Source: Actinernus sp. WN-2022 (taxonomy: Eukaryota; Cnidaria; Anthozoa; Actiniaria; Actinernidae). Taken from it: DNA of 64,000 bases. Of this stretch, positions 46,502 through 57,945 are shown in pieces. The position numbers and the translations under genes were made by a program. The notes under the pieces are model-generated. The model made no database searches. It was not told the DNA's origin and was given only the letters and a program-made list of their open reading frames with translations. The stretch is taken from positions 136,544,365-136,608,364 of the forward strand of contig JAOWCC010001634.1 in NCBI GenBank assembly GCA_030867875.1, in the 5' to 3' direction. Numbering within the stretch: position 1 is the first letter of the stretch; each line of letters starts with the position of its first letter.

Positions 46502-47119
46502 ATATAAGCTCTAATCGATATCCGACATTCTCTGGCTTTCAAATAGTCGAGTATGATGCCTGACGATGGGAAATAAAGATCTGAAACAATACAAAGGCAC
46601 AAACCTGCTTATCGAAGTTGTCAGTTCGAGCCGAGCAATTCCAAGCCATGAACTACAAGTACTGGCTCCAAATATCCAGCAAGAGATTCCTCAGTCCCAG
46701 AATATCATGGCCGAAACAGGAACACTTTTTCCAGGCAGGACAAATTATTTTTTCTGTAATGCTTTATATAATGCTTTTCGGCTGTCCAGTTCGTCTTTGA
46801 ATTCGCAGCAGTTTTGTTTAAAGTGGTTTTCGTGTCGATTTTCGTAATCCAGGACGATTTTCGTTGCATGTCTAGCCCGATATGGATCAATACTTTGAGG
46901 TTTTCCTATTATTTTGCATTATTGTCTTTTAAAAAGCTAGTTTTGGGAGCATAAAATCACACTAGTACTTTCTCTCGCCTCTTGTTCCATGCCGATTCGT
47001 ACGCAGAGCAAACACGGCCAACTTCACAAGCGAATATGATTGACATTTTACAATGTATGGAGAATTTCGCGTTTGACATTTACGAAAAAGTTTTTAAAAA
47101 TCGTTTCGCGCTCGATCTT
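46502..47119. other. Spacer without recognised gene
   Basis: Short open frames only. Nothing supported. Confidence 0.3.
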
Positions 47120-47225
47120 GCGTCTATTTTATAAAAGAAATAGAAAACGTTTACCGTGTTTACATAGCCTGATGCAAACACGAGGGGAAGTTTGGGAGAA
47201 TTCTCAAGTTGTTGTGTAAACCCGA
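47120..47225 (-). repeat. Dispersed foldback-family end, inverted
   Basis: tctattttataaaagaaata gaaaacg, gtgtttacatagcctgatgc, then gggaagtttgggagaattct. Inverse of the type seen at 45081. Confidence 0.65.
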
Positions 47226-47330
47226 GACCCGGTTTAAGCGCAAGCACCATACGCAGACGCATGTAGTGCCATACATTGTAATTGTGAGATAACGACAAAT
47301 AATAAATAATAATAATAATAAATTTATATA

Positions 47331-47360
47331 GCGCCATATCCACTAACTGCACTATGGCGC
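47331..47360 (-). other. LINE 3' terminal hairpin
   Basis: gcgccata (47331-47338) pairs with tatggcgc (47353-47360) next to the simple-repeat tail. In the related copy at 39358-39386 the stem is gcgca/tgcgc: different bases, pairing kept. Such 3' stem-loops are known reverse-transcriptase recognition sites in L2/CR1-type LINEs; here this is inferred. Confidence 0.6.
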
Positions 47361-47394
47361 TTTACATTACTACATTAAAAAATAAAAAGAATAT

Positions 47395-49266
47395 TTACAA
47401 AAAAGCTTTCCCAAAAAGGTAAGTCTTCAGACTTTTCTTAAAAATTGTAATTGACATGTCAGGCCTTCTCATATCGATGGGCAGAGCATTCCACAGGCGC
47501 GGGGCAGCTACCGCGAAAGCTCTGTCACCATAGGTCCTTTGATTGGACCTGGAAACTGCAAGTAAAGAGCTATGAGAAGACCTGAGATTACGGTTAGGGA
47601 TGTATTTCTTTAATAAATCACTGATATAAATAGGAGCTAGGTTATTTAGAGACTTAAAAACTAATAACAAAATCTTAAAAACAATACGGTGCTCCACAGG
47701 TAGCCAGTGGAGCTCATAAAGTAAAGGCGAAACATGGTCAAATTTAGATAGGCGTTTAACAAGACGAGCAGCGCAGTTCTGTACGGACTGCAACCTCTGG
47801 ATCTGATATTTAGGCAGTCCGTACAAAAGGGCGTTCCCGTTGTCTAACCTACACGTTATGAAAGCATGTATGAGTGCTATTGTAGACTCTTCAGATAGAT
47901 AACTTCTAATTTTAGATATTCTCCTAAGATGGTAAAAAGCTGATTTACATATAGCACTAATGTGCTTCTCAAAAGTTAAACCATTGTCAAAAACTACACC
48001 CAGATTACGAGCAGACGCCGATGACTGTACTACGGAACTACTAATTGTAAGCGAGTTCAGAAGTGGACGAGGCCGATAACGAGAACTAATAACTAGCAAC
48101 TCCGATTTGTCGCTGTTAAGCTTAAGCTTATTACTACACATCCATTTGTCTATTTCATTAGCACAGGCTTCAATTTGGGAAATTACTGATGCCTCCACTT
48201 CGCCACCTTGGGAATCGAAAGACAAGTACAACTGAGTATCATCAGCATAAAAGTGAAAACCCATGTTGTACCTTCTCACGATATCCCCAAGTGGCGAAGT
48301 GTAGAGCAGATAGAGTATGGGGCCTAACACGGACCCTTGAGGCACACCACATGCCAATGAGCGATGTGAAGACCTCTCTCCCCGGATACTAACAAACTGG
48401 TATCGATTTCTAAGATAGGAGGTGAACCAAGAAAGCACAGACCCAGTGATACCAAACCTAGTAGCCAGCCTATTAAGTAAAATAATGTGGTCGACAGTGT
48501 CAAACGCTGCCGACAAATCTAGAAGAAGTAGGATGACAGACTGATGATTATCTAATGCTATCAAAATGTCATTGTGAACTCTGAGAAGAGCAGTCTCAGT
48601 ACTATGCAGCTGCTTGTAAGCAGACTGGAAAACTTCATCAAGGTTGTTCATTATGATATAATCTATCAGTTGCAGAGCAACAGCTCTTTCGGTAAGTTTT
48701 GATAAAAACGTTAAATTAGAGATTGGTCGAAAATTAGCAAAAACCTCAAAATCTAGACCTATTTTCTTCAACAATGGATTTAGCATAGCTATCTTAAAGC
48801 AGTCAGGTATCACAACAGTGTCCAAAGAGAGGTTGACAATCTTGGTCATCACAGACAAAAGCACTGACCAGCACTCTTTCAAAACAACAGCCGGAGCAGG
48901 ATCTAGAGGACAAGACTTCACAGCAGAACCAGTAATCAGACTAGACACTTGATCCTCAGTAACATTCTTGAAGCGTGACAGCACACAACTTACATGAGCA
49001 GGATCATCAAGATGTGCCAGGGTGTTTGAAGAACTGTCTAGTGAATTCCGTAAATTAGTAATCTTCTCAGTGAAAAAATCCGCAAATTTGTTAGCCAGTT
49101 CACTGTCTGAACTTGATTCAGGATAAAGAGGTTCAGATTTAGTGTGTAGTAACTTCTCAACTGTCTGAAACAGGACCCTCTGATCGTGCTTAGAGTTCTC
49201 AATAATGTCACCATAGTACGAAACCTTTGCTGACCTGAGCAGGCTATTAACAACGACGATGAACAA
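47395..49266 (-). CDS. LINE reverse transcriptase (623 residues, truncated at N terminus)
   Basis: Uninterrupted frame. Motifs in order: NFRPISNLTFLSKLTERAVA (finger), FQSAYKQLHSTETALLRV, LLLLDLSAAFDTVDH (first catalytic Asp), GVPQGSVLGPILYLLYT, FHFYADDTQLYLSF (catalytic DD), LNSDKSELLVIS, then the C-terminal LGVVFDNGLTFEKHI and LLYELHWLPVEHRI segment. This is a non-LTR enzyme of the CR1/L2/Rex group. It lacks an apurinic endonuclease domain, so it cannot move alone. The first ATG is an arbitrary start, since the element is 5'-truncated. The long intact frame suggests a fairly recent insertion. Confidence 0.88.
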   Translation of the reverse strand: MFIVVVNSLLRSAKVSYYGDIIENSKHDQRVLFQTVEKLLHTKSEPLYPESSSDSELANKFADFFTEKITNLRNSLDSSSNTLAHLDDPAHVSCVLSRFKNVTEDQVSSLITGSAVKSCPLDPAPAVVLKECWSVLLSVMTKIVNLSLDTVVIPDCFKIAMLNPLLKKIGLDFEVFANFRPISNLTFLSKLTERAVALQLIDYIIMNNLDEVFQSAYKQLHSTETALLRVHNDILIALDNHQSVILLLLDLSAAFDTVDHIILLNRLATRFGITGSVLSWFTSYLRNRYQFVSIRGERSSHRSLACGVPQGSVLGPILYLLYTSPLGDIVRRYNMGFHFYADDTQLYLSFDSQGGEVEASVISQIEACANEIDKWMCSNKLKLNSDKSELLVISSRYRPRPLLNSLTISSSVVQSSASARNLGVVFDNGLTFEKHISAICKSAFYHLRRISKIRSYLSEESTIALIHAFITCRLDNGNALLYGLPKYQIQRLQSVQNCAARLVKRLSKFDHVSPLLYELHWLPVEHRIVFKILLLVFKSLNNLAPIYISDLLKKYIPNRNLRSSHSSLLAVSRSNQRTYGDRAFAVAAPRLWNALPIDMRRPDMSITIFKKSLKTYLFGKAFL

Positions 49267-49300
49267 GCGTCGCCAACGATCAATGCATTACTGCGTGCGA

Positions 49301-49528
49301 CTTTTGCTTGTAATTGTGTCGCTTGTGTGAATCGGGCTTTTGGGTTTTATTAATAAGTACCTATTATTATATGACAGGAGCTAGTTCCGGTCAAATGGCG
49401 CGCGCTGATTGGCCGTTTAGCGGGCGGAATTCTCCCGTAATGCCCACGGGCAATACGGATTTTCCCGCTGCAGTGTTTGTGTACACGAACCGGTCGAATT
49501 AAAACTTAAAAAGTTAAAACAAAATATG
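49301..49528. other. Intronic spacer
   Basis: Contains ggcgcgcgctgattggccgt, related to the recurrent gcgctctgattgg motif, and a gggcggaattctcccgtaat segment. No gene. Confidence 0.35.
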
Positions 49529-49698
49529 CCATATAATAAACACCTTATTAACCTCGCTTGCTCGGTCTGCACAGAGAAATATCAGACCGCGGTTTTTCTG
49601 TACAGACCTCGCAAAGCCTCTGTCTGTACAGAAAAACCGCGGTCTGATATTTCTCTGTACAGACCTCACGCTCGGTTAATAAGGTTATTATTATATGG
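49529..49698. mobile_element. 170-bp MITE, uninterrupted copy
   Basis: TIRs ccatataataa...ccttattaacc and ggttaataagg...ttattatatgg enclose a palindrome (tctgtacagagaaatatcag-type, cgcggtttttctgtacaga). A second copy begins at 51770 and resumes at 61130, split by the 9.3-kb transposon. This copy serves as its empty-site reference. Confidence 0.85.
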
Positions 49699-50049
49699 AT
49701 TTGCGATTTCCTGCATTCTGATTGGTCGACGCGCGGTCCGTCTTTTTGCGTATTCGGACCGGCATAGTACTTGGTGTAAGACTGCAAATAATGTCCTGCC
49801 GGCGCCGGTTTCAAATTTGTGTTGATACATCGAGAAAACGCCGGTTCGCAATATAAAGAAAAACAAATATTACGCATTTTTAATTAAACACCGAATACAA
49901 GAAACACAAGGCCGACAGAGGAGCTCTAAATAGAGTGAAGACGAACATTCTGAAAGTGAATTTTATTATCCTGGCGAAGTAAGCGAGGAAACTGCAACTT
50001 TTTGTGAACAACAACAACAATAGAGGGAGAACGGCTTCAAAGCAGCCAA

Positions 50050-51337
50050 GAAGAAATAGAGGCCTTTTTAACTAATCAGAAAGCCAATAACACTGTCAAA
50101 AAAACAAGGTCCGACCTTAACATACTACATAAGTACCTACAGAGTATTGATAAAGGTGAAACAGAAATTGAGAGCCTACCTTCACCGGCACTTGACAAAT
50201 TGCTTTGCAAGTTTTTTATTAATGTTCGTAAAAGAGACGACACCGAGTACGAGCCGAACACCCTCAGCAGCTTCCAGCGGAGCATCCAGAGGCACTTGGA
50301 AGAGAACAAATATCCAGGAAACGTGCTTAAAGACAAGGAGTTCGCACAGTCAAGGAAGGTCCTCGCGGCCAAACGCAAATCCCTCGTAAACAACGGCAAA
50401 GAAACAAGCCACAAGCCACCCGCGCACTCACTGACGAGGAAGAAGATAAGTTGTTTAACTCCGGAGAATTTGGTGAGAAAGGTCCAGAAGTCCTGCAAAG
50501 AACCATTTGGTGGTTTCTTTCTATGCATTTTGGCTTCCGAGCAAGAGACGAAAGTCGTAAACTTTGCGGGTGCTTTCTGTAATTCCACATCGCCCCGGCG
50601 GAGAAGTGCTTGTTTGGTTAGCAGAAAGAGGGACAAAGACAAGAACTGGACAGGAACAAGGCCACCAGAGAGCCTTCCAGCCAAAGGTTTATGCGACCAA
50701 CAACCAGCGGTGCCCTGTCAGCTTCTACGAAACCTTCAAAAGTCACTGTCCTGTAGAAATGAATGCACCACAGGCGCCTTTTTTCTGGCCATCAAGCACA
50801 ACCGAACAGCAACAGATGAAATCTGGTACATGAAAACTCCCCTAGGCAAAAATCAGATCGGAAAGTTCCTATCCACAGCGGCGAAGAATGCTGGTCTTCA
50901 ACAGGGAGCTGGAGCAAAAGTCAGCAGTCACTCGGTCCGTAAAACCTCAATCTCGAGATTACTAGATGCCGAGATCTCGGAGAATTTCGTTGCACAGCTG
51001 AGTGGCCACAAAAGCACCGAAAGCTTACAGTCTTATAAATCGGCCAGCGAAAAACATCAAAGGCAAATGTCGCTCGCCCTGAGTCGGTAGAGTTCAAGAC
51101 ATCAACAGAAGCCCAGATGTGCAGCAAATGTCCGCTTTGAATCAGTCATCATTTGCTAGATCCGAAACCAGAGTGGGAACCAACAATTCGGTCACCTCGG
51201 ATCAGTCTTCGTTCTTCAATGGCGTGCAAAGCGTGGTTGGCTGTAATTTTCAGATATTCCACGGGCCAGTAAATTTTATCCAAGACGATAAGAGAAAACG
51301 TCGTCGTTTTGTCATCGAGAGCGATGAGGAAGACTAG
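50050..51337 (+). pseudogene. Crypton-type tyrosine recombinase (DUF3504-like), frameshifted
   Basis: Pieces in different frames give the family order. N-terminal: KLLCKFFINVRKRDDTEYEP, LSSFQRSIQRHLEE, FAQSRKVLAAKRKSLV. Middle: ALTDEEEDKLFNSGEFGEKG, then WWFLSMHFGFRARDE. Then a KTRTGQ...PKVYATNN segment. Catalytic end: HSVRKTSISRLLDAEI and LSGHKSTESLQSYKSA, with the HxxR, GHK and Tyr of tyrosine recombinases. A shifted C-terminal tail ends KRKRRRFVIESDEED. At least three shifts separate these parts, so it is dead. Crypton elements integrate by site-specific recombination. Element ends are not visible, but MITE copies flank the region on both sides. Confidence 0.8.
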
Positions 51338-51769
51338 AAATCCTAGTGGAATATCTCCATGCACAGTGACTTTTCCATGGCACTGACAGATGCCGGACTT
51401 TAGACTTAGAGAACTTTTCCAAGTCGTGTAAAATTGACGTAAAACTCGTTGAGTTTTTGCCGTATTTCCCCGAAATATTTAAGGTTTGATTGCAAATGAT
51501 TTGCCCAAATAATGATGTTCAATGTCCTAGAACTTTGCCCAGTCTGTTACTAAGTATGCTGTAAAGCTTTGTTCTTAGTTATCCTTGAATTTGTAAAAGA
51601 AAATCAAGTAAACTGATGCATTAAAATTGAGTTTTGGTTGAATTTGATTTTTGGTTCTTTTTCCGAGAAATTGAAAAGAGCGGGAAATTGAGTTCACGCG
51701 CGCGCTTTTCGGAAGTAATATCAACCGTTAAGCGGAAGTGGAAAAATTATCTAAAAATACAAAAAAATG
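51338..51769. other. 3' flank of the recombinase pseudogene
   Basis: AT-rich. Holds an attaaaattgag-type tail and a gcgcgcgcttttcgg patch. No gene. Confidence 0.35.
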
Positions 51770-51796
51770 CCATATAATAAACACCTTATTAACCTC

Positions 51797-51802
51797 GCTT
51801 GC
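51797..51802. other. Target-site duplication, left
   Basis: gcttgc, identical to 61124-61129. The intact MITE copy has this word once at the same place, which shows it was duplicated on insertion. Confidence 0.9.
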
Positions 51803-52055
51803 TACGGAGGCTCATAAGGGACATGAACATTTTTTTTTTAAATAGTTAGAATTTTTTTTTATCCCAAAAACATTAGTTAATTTTCTTAAAAAGTGAGATA
51901 ATTTTCTTAAAAAGTGAGATAACTTTCTTAAAAAGTGAGATAATATTCTTAAAAAGTGAGATAATTTTCTTATAAAGTGAGATAGTTTTCTTAAAAAGTA
52001 AGATAGTTTTCTTATGAAGTGAGATAATTTTCTAAAAATGTAAGATAGTTTTTTT
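51803..52055. repeat. Left TIR with 21-bp subterminal tandem array
   Basis: The outer 85 bp are unique, then about eight units of aattttcttaaaaagtgaga t (21 bp) with variants. The array ends 60 bp before the ATG of the HECT-like gene. Confidence 0.9.
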
Positions 52056-52115
52056 ACTCGTCTCTCGTCAACGGCCGAGCGGGAACTGCGGATGAGCCTT
52101 CTCTGGCTGAACATC

Positions 52116-55100
52116 ATGGCGTCCATTAGCATTAGCGAAGGCGGCGACAAAGTAAGTATGTTTTAGCATCATTTATTCCATGATCAGTCTCTGAGAAACC
52201 TAACAAACTTACATACTTTGGTAGATGCACATTTCTATCGTATTTTATGTTCGTAATCAGTTGTCTGTAAGTCATATCGGGCGGGGAACCGCCACGATAG
52301 AAATTCCTATGACTTTTATAGTCCCCGGCTTAGTCTTATGTCTGGTATGACTGCACAAGACGAGGCACAGTCCGCACAGCACATGCAATAGGTTGAATGT
52401 TATGTTTTTAAATGAAAAATGGACAATGACAATTTTATTATTATTGAGTGTTGGTGTGAATACATTTACTAATGCAGTCAGACCAGGTCCAGGGTCAGGG
52501 TATACCAAGTGTCGTCACGCAACGAGCTGACGACCGCTGACGACACAATTATATATGGCAGTAATTATAAGGGAGCCGTAATAAGCTTTTAAAATTAGTT
52601 AAGCTTAAATATCTGTAAGTTTTCTATCTCACATGACATTTTTACTTTTAATAAAGGTACTGGAGTGCTTGAAGGAGCTACAAGTAGGTCAATCAGTCAT
52701 TGAAAACTTCAAGAAAGAAAAGGTAAATACCAGAGGAGGTTTTTATGTGACTGACAGCAGTATATCAACAATGTACATATTTGACTAAAGCACCAACTTC
52801 TATTGCAGCATGTAGAACCTACTTTATGTTTTATTTCAACACAAAGTGTAATATCTTACTGATGGTACATGTGTAGGTGTATGGTGTAAATATTGTAATA
52901 AATAAAGGAATGCATGAATGAATGAACAAATGAATATATATATATATATATGATGATGGTGTTGTTGATGATGGTGTTGTTGATGATGATGATAATAGCC
53001 ACAGAATATAGACTAGCCTAGCGCATATATAATATGTAAATACCTCACAAAATAATAATAATAATAATAAACTGTTATATGTTTTTTTATTTCATCAAAA
53101 ACTTACTTTATTATTATTGTATTTCAGATTGACTTACATGCTCTATCCCTTCTAAATGATGATGAACTAAAAGCACTAGGGATATATGCAAAGGGAGACA
53201 GGTTGAAGCTTAAAGCTTTGACACCTACATCATTACCTACTGAAGATAGACAGAGTCTAGTAAAACAGAGGAGAGAAGAGCGATTGAAGGAATTGAAAGA
53301 AATTATTCAAACAGGAAAACGACGGTCTGAGAATTACAGCTCAAAGAAAACAAACAGAGGTGAACTTCCAAATTCAAGAAAGCGCAAAGGACCTATACAG
53401 ATTCTTTTTGGATGGAAACACTGGTCAGAAGAGAGAAGTATGTATGTACAGAAAAGAGCTGGAGGAGGTGGTGGAACTCGTAAGATAGCCATCCCTAGAG
53501 AAGCCACTCTATGGGAATGTAAAAAGATTGCAATGGATTTTTTCTTCCCAGAAGACAGTGCTAGCATGATGGAGCTCAACAAAGAAGAACTACTGTTTTC
53601 CCTAGGAAATTTCAGAGGAGAAAAAATAAGTTCTCTTGATGAATTGGGGGGAAGTTCTTCACATTTCCCAGAAAAATACAAAGAAAAGACTGGGATGAAT
53701 CCACCACGTCTTTACTTATTAAGTAAACACATCGAATTAGATGAAAGCTGCTTAGATCAATCAGTTTTTGACACAAGCGCCACATCTCCCTCTTCAGAAA
53801 CTCTGAAACAAAATGACTTGTCATTTGATAGAAATAATGTACTAATAAAGGAACATATTGAGATTGACGACTCAGACCAATTAGATGCAACCATACATGA
53901 AGATCAATCTGATTTTGACATCGTTGCTACATCCACCTCCTCAGAAGCCTTTACACTAATTGGTTCATCATTGGAAAGAGCTCTACTAAAACAACAACAA
54001 GAAAAAGTGTATGAGGAAAGCCTGTTAGCAGACAGAGCTAAAGAGGAAAAGAAGAAAAAAGAGGAAGAGGACACCTCACAGCTAGAATCATTGAAAGCTA
54101 CCAGAACTGGTAGGGTACCTCCAGAGCCCAACAGTTATGAGGATAGGATTCAGATAGCTATAAGACACCCGCTCCTGGGCCTACAGGTTCGATATTTTCT
54201 CACGTCTGAACTGATGACTGTGGTGTACGATTGGTGTGGGTCCCTGTCACTCAACCCTCCATACTTCACATTAAGATTGACTCCAGATTGTGCCATCAAG
54301 GCTAGTGAATGTGTCAATAAATATGCTCAAGTCATTTTGCACATGCACACTGAGACTGAACCAATACCTCTTCAAGACCTTCAAGCAAACAGTCCAACAA
54401 TAAGTTTTAAAGGTTTTGGTCCTCTGATAGAAGCCAATGATGACACTCTTGAAATTCTTGCTGTAACAAGAATAATGCCCAATCAGATCATGGTTGATGA
54501 TGTTGTAGAAAGGTAAGTAATATTTGAGTTTTTTACATTGTGGTTTATTATTCTTTCATAGCACTCGTGCCATAAAAACGTGGAAAAATCGAGCAAACGA
54601 GATCAATAAGATGTTTATTATATGGCTTATGAACCAACAAATACACACAAAAAGGATGTTTTCATTCACTATGGTCTATCTATGGGAAATTATGAAACAA
54701 TCACAATATAACACTTCATGGTTCTGTTGAGTACCCATGAACAATGGTACCAAGTCGAGGTTGGCCTTGTGCAAATACAATAATTGAATGAAAGCACAAG
54801 TGCAACCTCGACGTGATACCATTGTTCGTGGCTACTTAACAGAACCGTGAAGTGGTGTATTCACCAATTTTATTTGCCATATAATAAGTTGTATGTTATA
54901 TTCAATTTCAAAGCCTTTATAATAGGAAAGTTTATTTGCTTTTATAAACAGCAGTACAGGTAGTAATGAAAGTGAACCAGGGAGTACAGAATCAACAGTG
55001 ACTACTGACAATACACAGTAAGTAACGTAATGGAATGAAATATGTAGCAGTAATTAATGCAGTGGTAATAGTTATATTAAACAATTATAAAATTAATATC

Positions 55101-56264
55101 TTATTTTAAAACTATTAAAATTTATGTTTTATTCATTCATTTATTAACAATTAACTTGTGCATAATGAGCATAATGAGCCACAATATGCACTGACAATTC
55201 TAAATGCTTGTTTTACTTCAACTTACTGAATTATATATATTTTTCATTTATATAGGACAGTGCAAGTAAAAATTCGTAGATCACTTCTCGTACAAGACAT
55301 GATAAAGGCTTTCTCTGGAGGGATACCCACTACTCCTGTATGCATCTGTTTCATAGATAAGTTAGGTGAACCAGAAATGGCAGTGGACAGTGGAGGTGTT
55401 CTAAGGGATGCGCTGACAGGTTTTTGGAGTTTGTTTTTTGACAGCTGCACTCTAGGTGAGGATGAAAGAGTTCCCCAACTGCAGCACGATTTTCAGCAGT
55501 CTGAATGGAAGGCTGTTGGAACTATATTATATGTAGGTATCAAACAGTTGGGATATTTTCCAATCAAACTTGCTAAGGCTTTTATCTTGGCATTTCTTTA
55601 TGGTGAGGGAGTGTTATCTAGTGATGACTTAATTTCATCATTCTTGAAATTTGTTTCAAATGATGAACGTGTCATCATCCAAAATGCACTTACCAACTTC
55701 TCAGATGTAGACAATGATGATATCATAGATTTTCTTGACAGATTTCATTGTAAGAGATTACCTTCAGAGGGTAATTTTAGAGAGTTAATACTAGAAATTG
55801 CTCACCGAGAACTTCTCCAAGCACCGCAATACGTCATTGATTGTTGGACGGAATTGCGTCCAATGTTTCTCAGATTGCCCTCTTTATGTACTGTTGAGGC
55901 TATATTAGACCTTTATAGGCGATCATTTCCAACCAATAAGAAGGTATTAGAGCTGCTTGTCCCTTGTGAACCACCAAGCAGCAATGCAGAAAGAGAAACA
56001 TTTTCATTTTTGCAGCGTTTTGTAAGAGGGATGAAAGAAGATATGTTAGAGAAGTTTTTAAGATTTTCAACAGGAAGTAATATCATTTGTGTTGATCGAA
56101 TCATGGTTACTTTCACCAAGCTAGATGGTTTCTCACGACGGCCAGTGGCACATACATGTGGGGCGTTTCTTGAAGTGCCTTGCACATACAGTAATTATGC
56201 TAGTTTCCGGGGAGAGTGGAACAATATCCTTAAACAGGGAGATTGGGAAATGGACTTTATCTAG
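52116..56264 (+). CDS. SAM-domain/HECT-like E3 ubiquitin ligase carried by the transposon
   Basis: Five exons with consistent phases: 52116-52151, 52657-52722, 53128-54512, 54952-55017 and 55256-56264, giving 853 residues. Residues 13-65 match a SAM domain (DLHALSLLNDDELKALGIYA then KGDRLKLKAL). Residues about 124-195 are a basic segment (ILFGWKHWSEERSMYVQKRA) of unknown type. About 330-350 is a charged coil. About 370-450 resembles a UBX/ubiquitin-like fold (RYFLTSELMTVVYDWCGSLS). Residues 518-853 are a HECT-like domain as in G2E3-type proteins: DSGGVLRDALTGFWSLFF, then RRPVAHTCGAFLEVP with the expected thioester Cys near residue 819. It would transfer ubiquitin to a substrate, perhaps a host factor limiting transposition; that is inference. 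AATAAA at 56623. No frameshift. Confidence 0.8.
54614..54889. mobile_element. Foldback MITE in the fourth intron-exon interval of the HECT gene
   Basis: Outer ends ttattatatggc and gccatataataa. Inner arms 54711-54774 and 54793-54855 are reverse complements (acttcatggttctgttgagt...aggttggc). The outer TIR word equals that of the MITE at 49529. It lies wholly within the intron 54513-54951. Confidence 0.8.
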
Positions 56265-57006
56265 ATTTAGTTCTTGCAACTGGATGATTTGTTGTTAGTT
56301 CATGTTAGTTACTTTTGTTTGATACTATTGTTACATTGCAGTTTTACGGATAAATCAGTAACAAGCTACTGACCGTGTATTTGCAAATTGCTATTACTGT
56401 AGAAAGTTTATCGTATCAGTAGCATGTTGTTTAATTAATACTCTTGTTACAGTTGTACAGGTGACAGAGTTGAAGCATAGTTATGCCACTACTTTACTAA
56501 TAGAGTACAAACACTGAAATCGCGCAACGTTTTACACTAAATAGTTAACAAATAAACAATAGAAAACAATAGAAATATCACTATTAAAGCTGTGAGCTGT
56601 GCCCCTCGACGAAACGTTTTGAAATAAACTACTTACTACTTACTTACGTTACTAAAGAGTATACTATGTATGTTGCTCGGTTTAACTGTTTGTACTCTAT
56701 TGTCGTAGCTGTTATACGTTATGAGAATTCAACATTGTCTTTTAATAGTTAGTACTTATAATGAGTTTGAATTCACCATTCGAGAAATAGAAATCACTAT
56801 ACGAGATTTAGAAATCACTATACGAGATCGAAATCACCATACGAGAATATCGATTTATATTCGAGAATATCGATTGAGCCTTTCCTGAGCCAGCGAGGTA
56901 CGGACAAAGAGTCAGCGGAAACCTCACACAGAAAATGTAATGGCGGTCATATTGAGTTCAGATGATTTAAGAGAGTTCCTTGTTTCTTTAAGCAATACAG
57001 ATTGCC

Positions 57007-57945
57007 TCAGTTTTGCATGCATACTTTTTTCATACCTACAGTAACAAACTGAAGGAACACACCCAAAATGTTGTCATCAAGTGACTTGACAAACCTTTTC
57101 AAATAGGTCAGACATTCCCTCATTGTCATTAGAGGGTGTACCAAGCAAAAAAACAGCTTACACACTTTCTTTGTTAAAGGCATTTTCATCTCATATAGAC
57201 TGATGAGGCGTGAAAAATTCATCAAAGACTGAGCTCCGCAACAATAGGCACCCGTGCATTGGCAATGTATTTTGGGCATTGGATCAGCTCTTGGTGGGCC
57301 AACTCTTCTATTATTGTGGGCATGTTTTCCTTGGTTGGCTTTCGGTGGCATCTGTAGCTTGAAAGCACCTCCATCACCTCCTCGTCGTTAGATTGATCAC
57401 TTTCGCCAGAGGTACTCTTTACAAGGGTTTCATGCTCATCTTTTGAAATGTACTGGTAAAATGATTCCACTAGCCATTTCGTGGGTATTAATTCCTCTCT
57501 AAACAAGCAGGAAGCTAGAAATTCCCTTGACATAGCAATAGGAAAATATTTTTCTTTTCTAAGGCCTGCAACAAGCACTCTCGATACACTCTACTATTCT
57601 TGTTTCTGGTAATCATGCCTGATGGAGGGCACTTTCTCAGCAGCACCCGTGGTAAGAGCACTGGAAAATTCCCGCCAGAAAATACTTAGGGCCTCTCTAG
57701 TGACACCAGAACCTCTGCCCTCCTCAATTTCACCTTGGTCATTAATAAATACAAATTCCAGGCCACACTGCAAAATATCCTCTGCTTGAAATTGTTTAAT
57801 CATATCGTTAAGGACATTGTTCCTGTTCCTGTTCCTGTTCCTCTAACTGCGTGTATGCTTTCAAGAAGAACATTTGGTGGTGACAGTGGTATATCCCCAA
57901 ATACATCATCAATATCAGAAATGACTGGAATATACCAAAGTGATA
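57007..57945 (-). pseudogene. Second HECT-like (G2E3-type) gene, broken
   Basis: Minus-strand pieces: DIDDVFGDIPLSPPNVLLES, then after a shift in a ggaaca repeat, MIKQFQAEDILQCGLEFVF, GEIEEGRGSGVTREALSIFW, VPSIRHDYQKQ, two adjacent stops, LRKEKYFPIAMSREFLAS, IEELAHQELIQCPKYI, then another shift and LTYLKRFVKSLDDNILGVFL. The pattern matches the HECT-like domain of the neighbouring intact gene (GGVLRDALTGFW, LQRFVRGMKEDMLEKFL) but is a distinct, more diverged copy. The catalytic Cys end is not visible. Inactive. Confidence 0.75.

Larger units (their letters stand above)
47298..49300 (-). mobile_element. CR1/L2-type LINE, 5'-truncated
   Basis: The element runs on the minus strand from about 49300 to a TTA/TAA repeat tail at about 47298-47321. 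It holds the reverse transcriptase ORF and a 3' UTR with a strong hairpin. The endonuclease half is missing. It is the fuller relative of the fragment at 39322-40200. Confidence 0.85.

Noticed and set aside
50076..50684. 202-codon minus-strand ORF
   Set aside because: Antisense shadow of the Crypton-type recombinase, whose motifs are on the plus strand.
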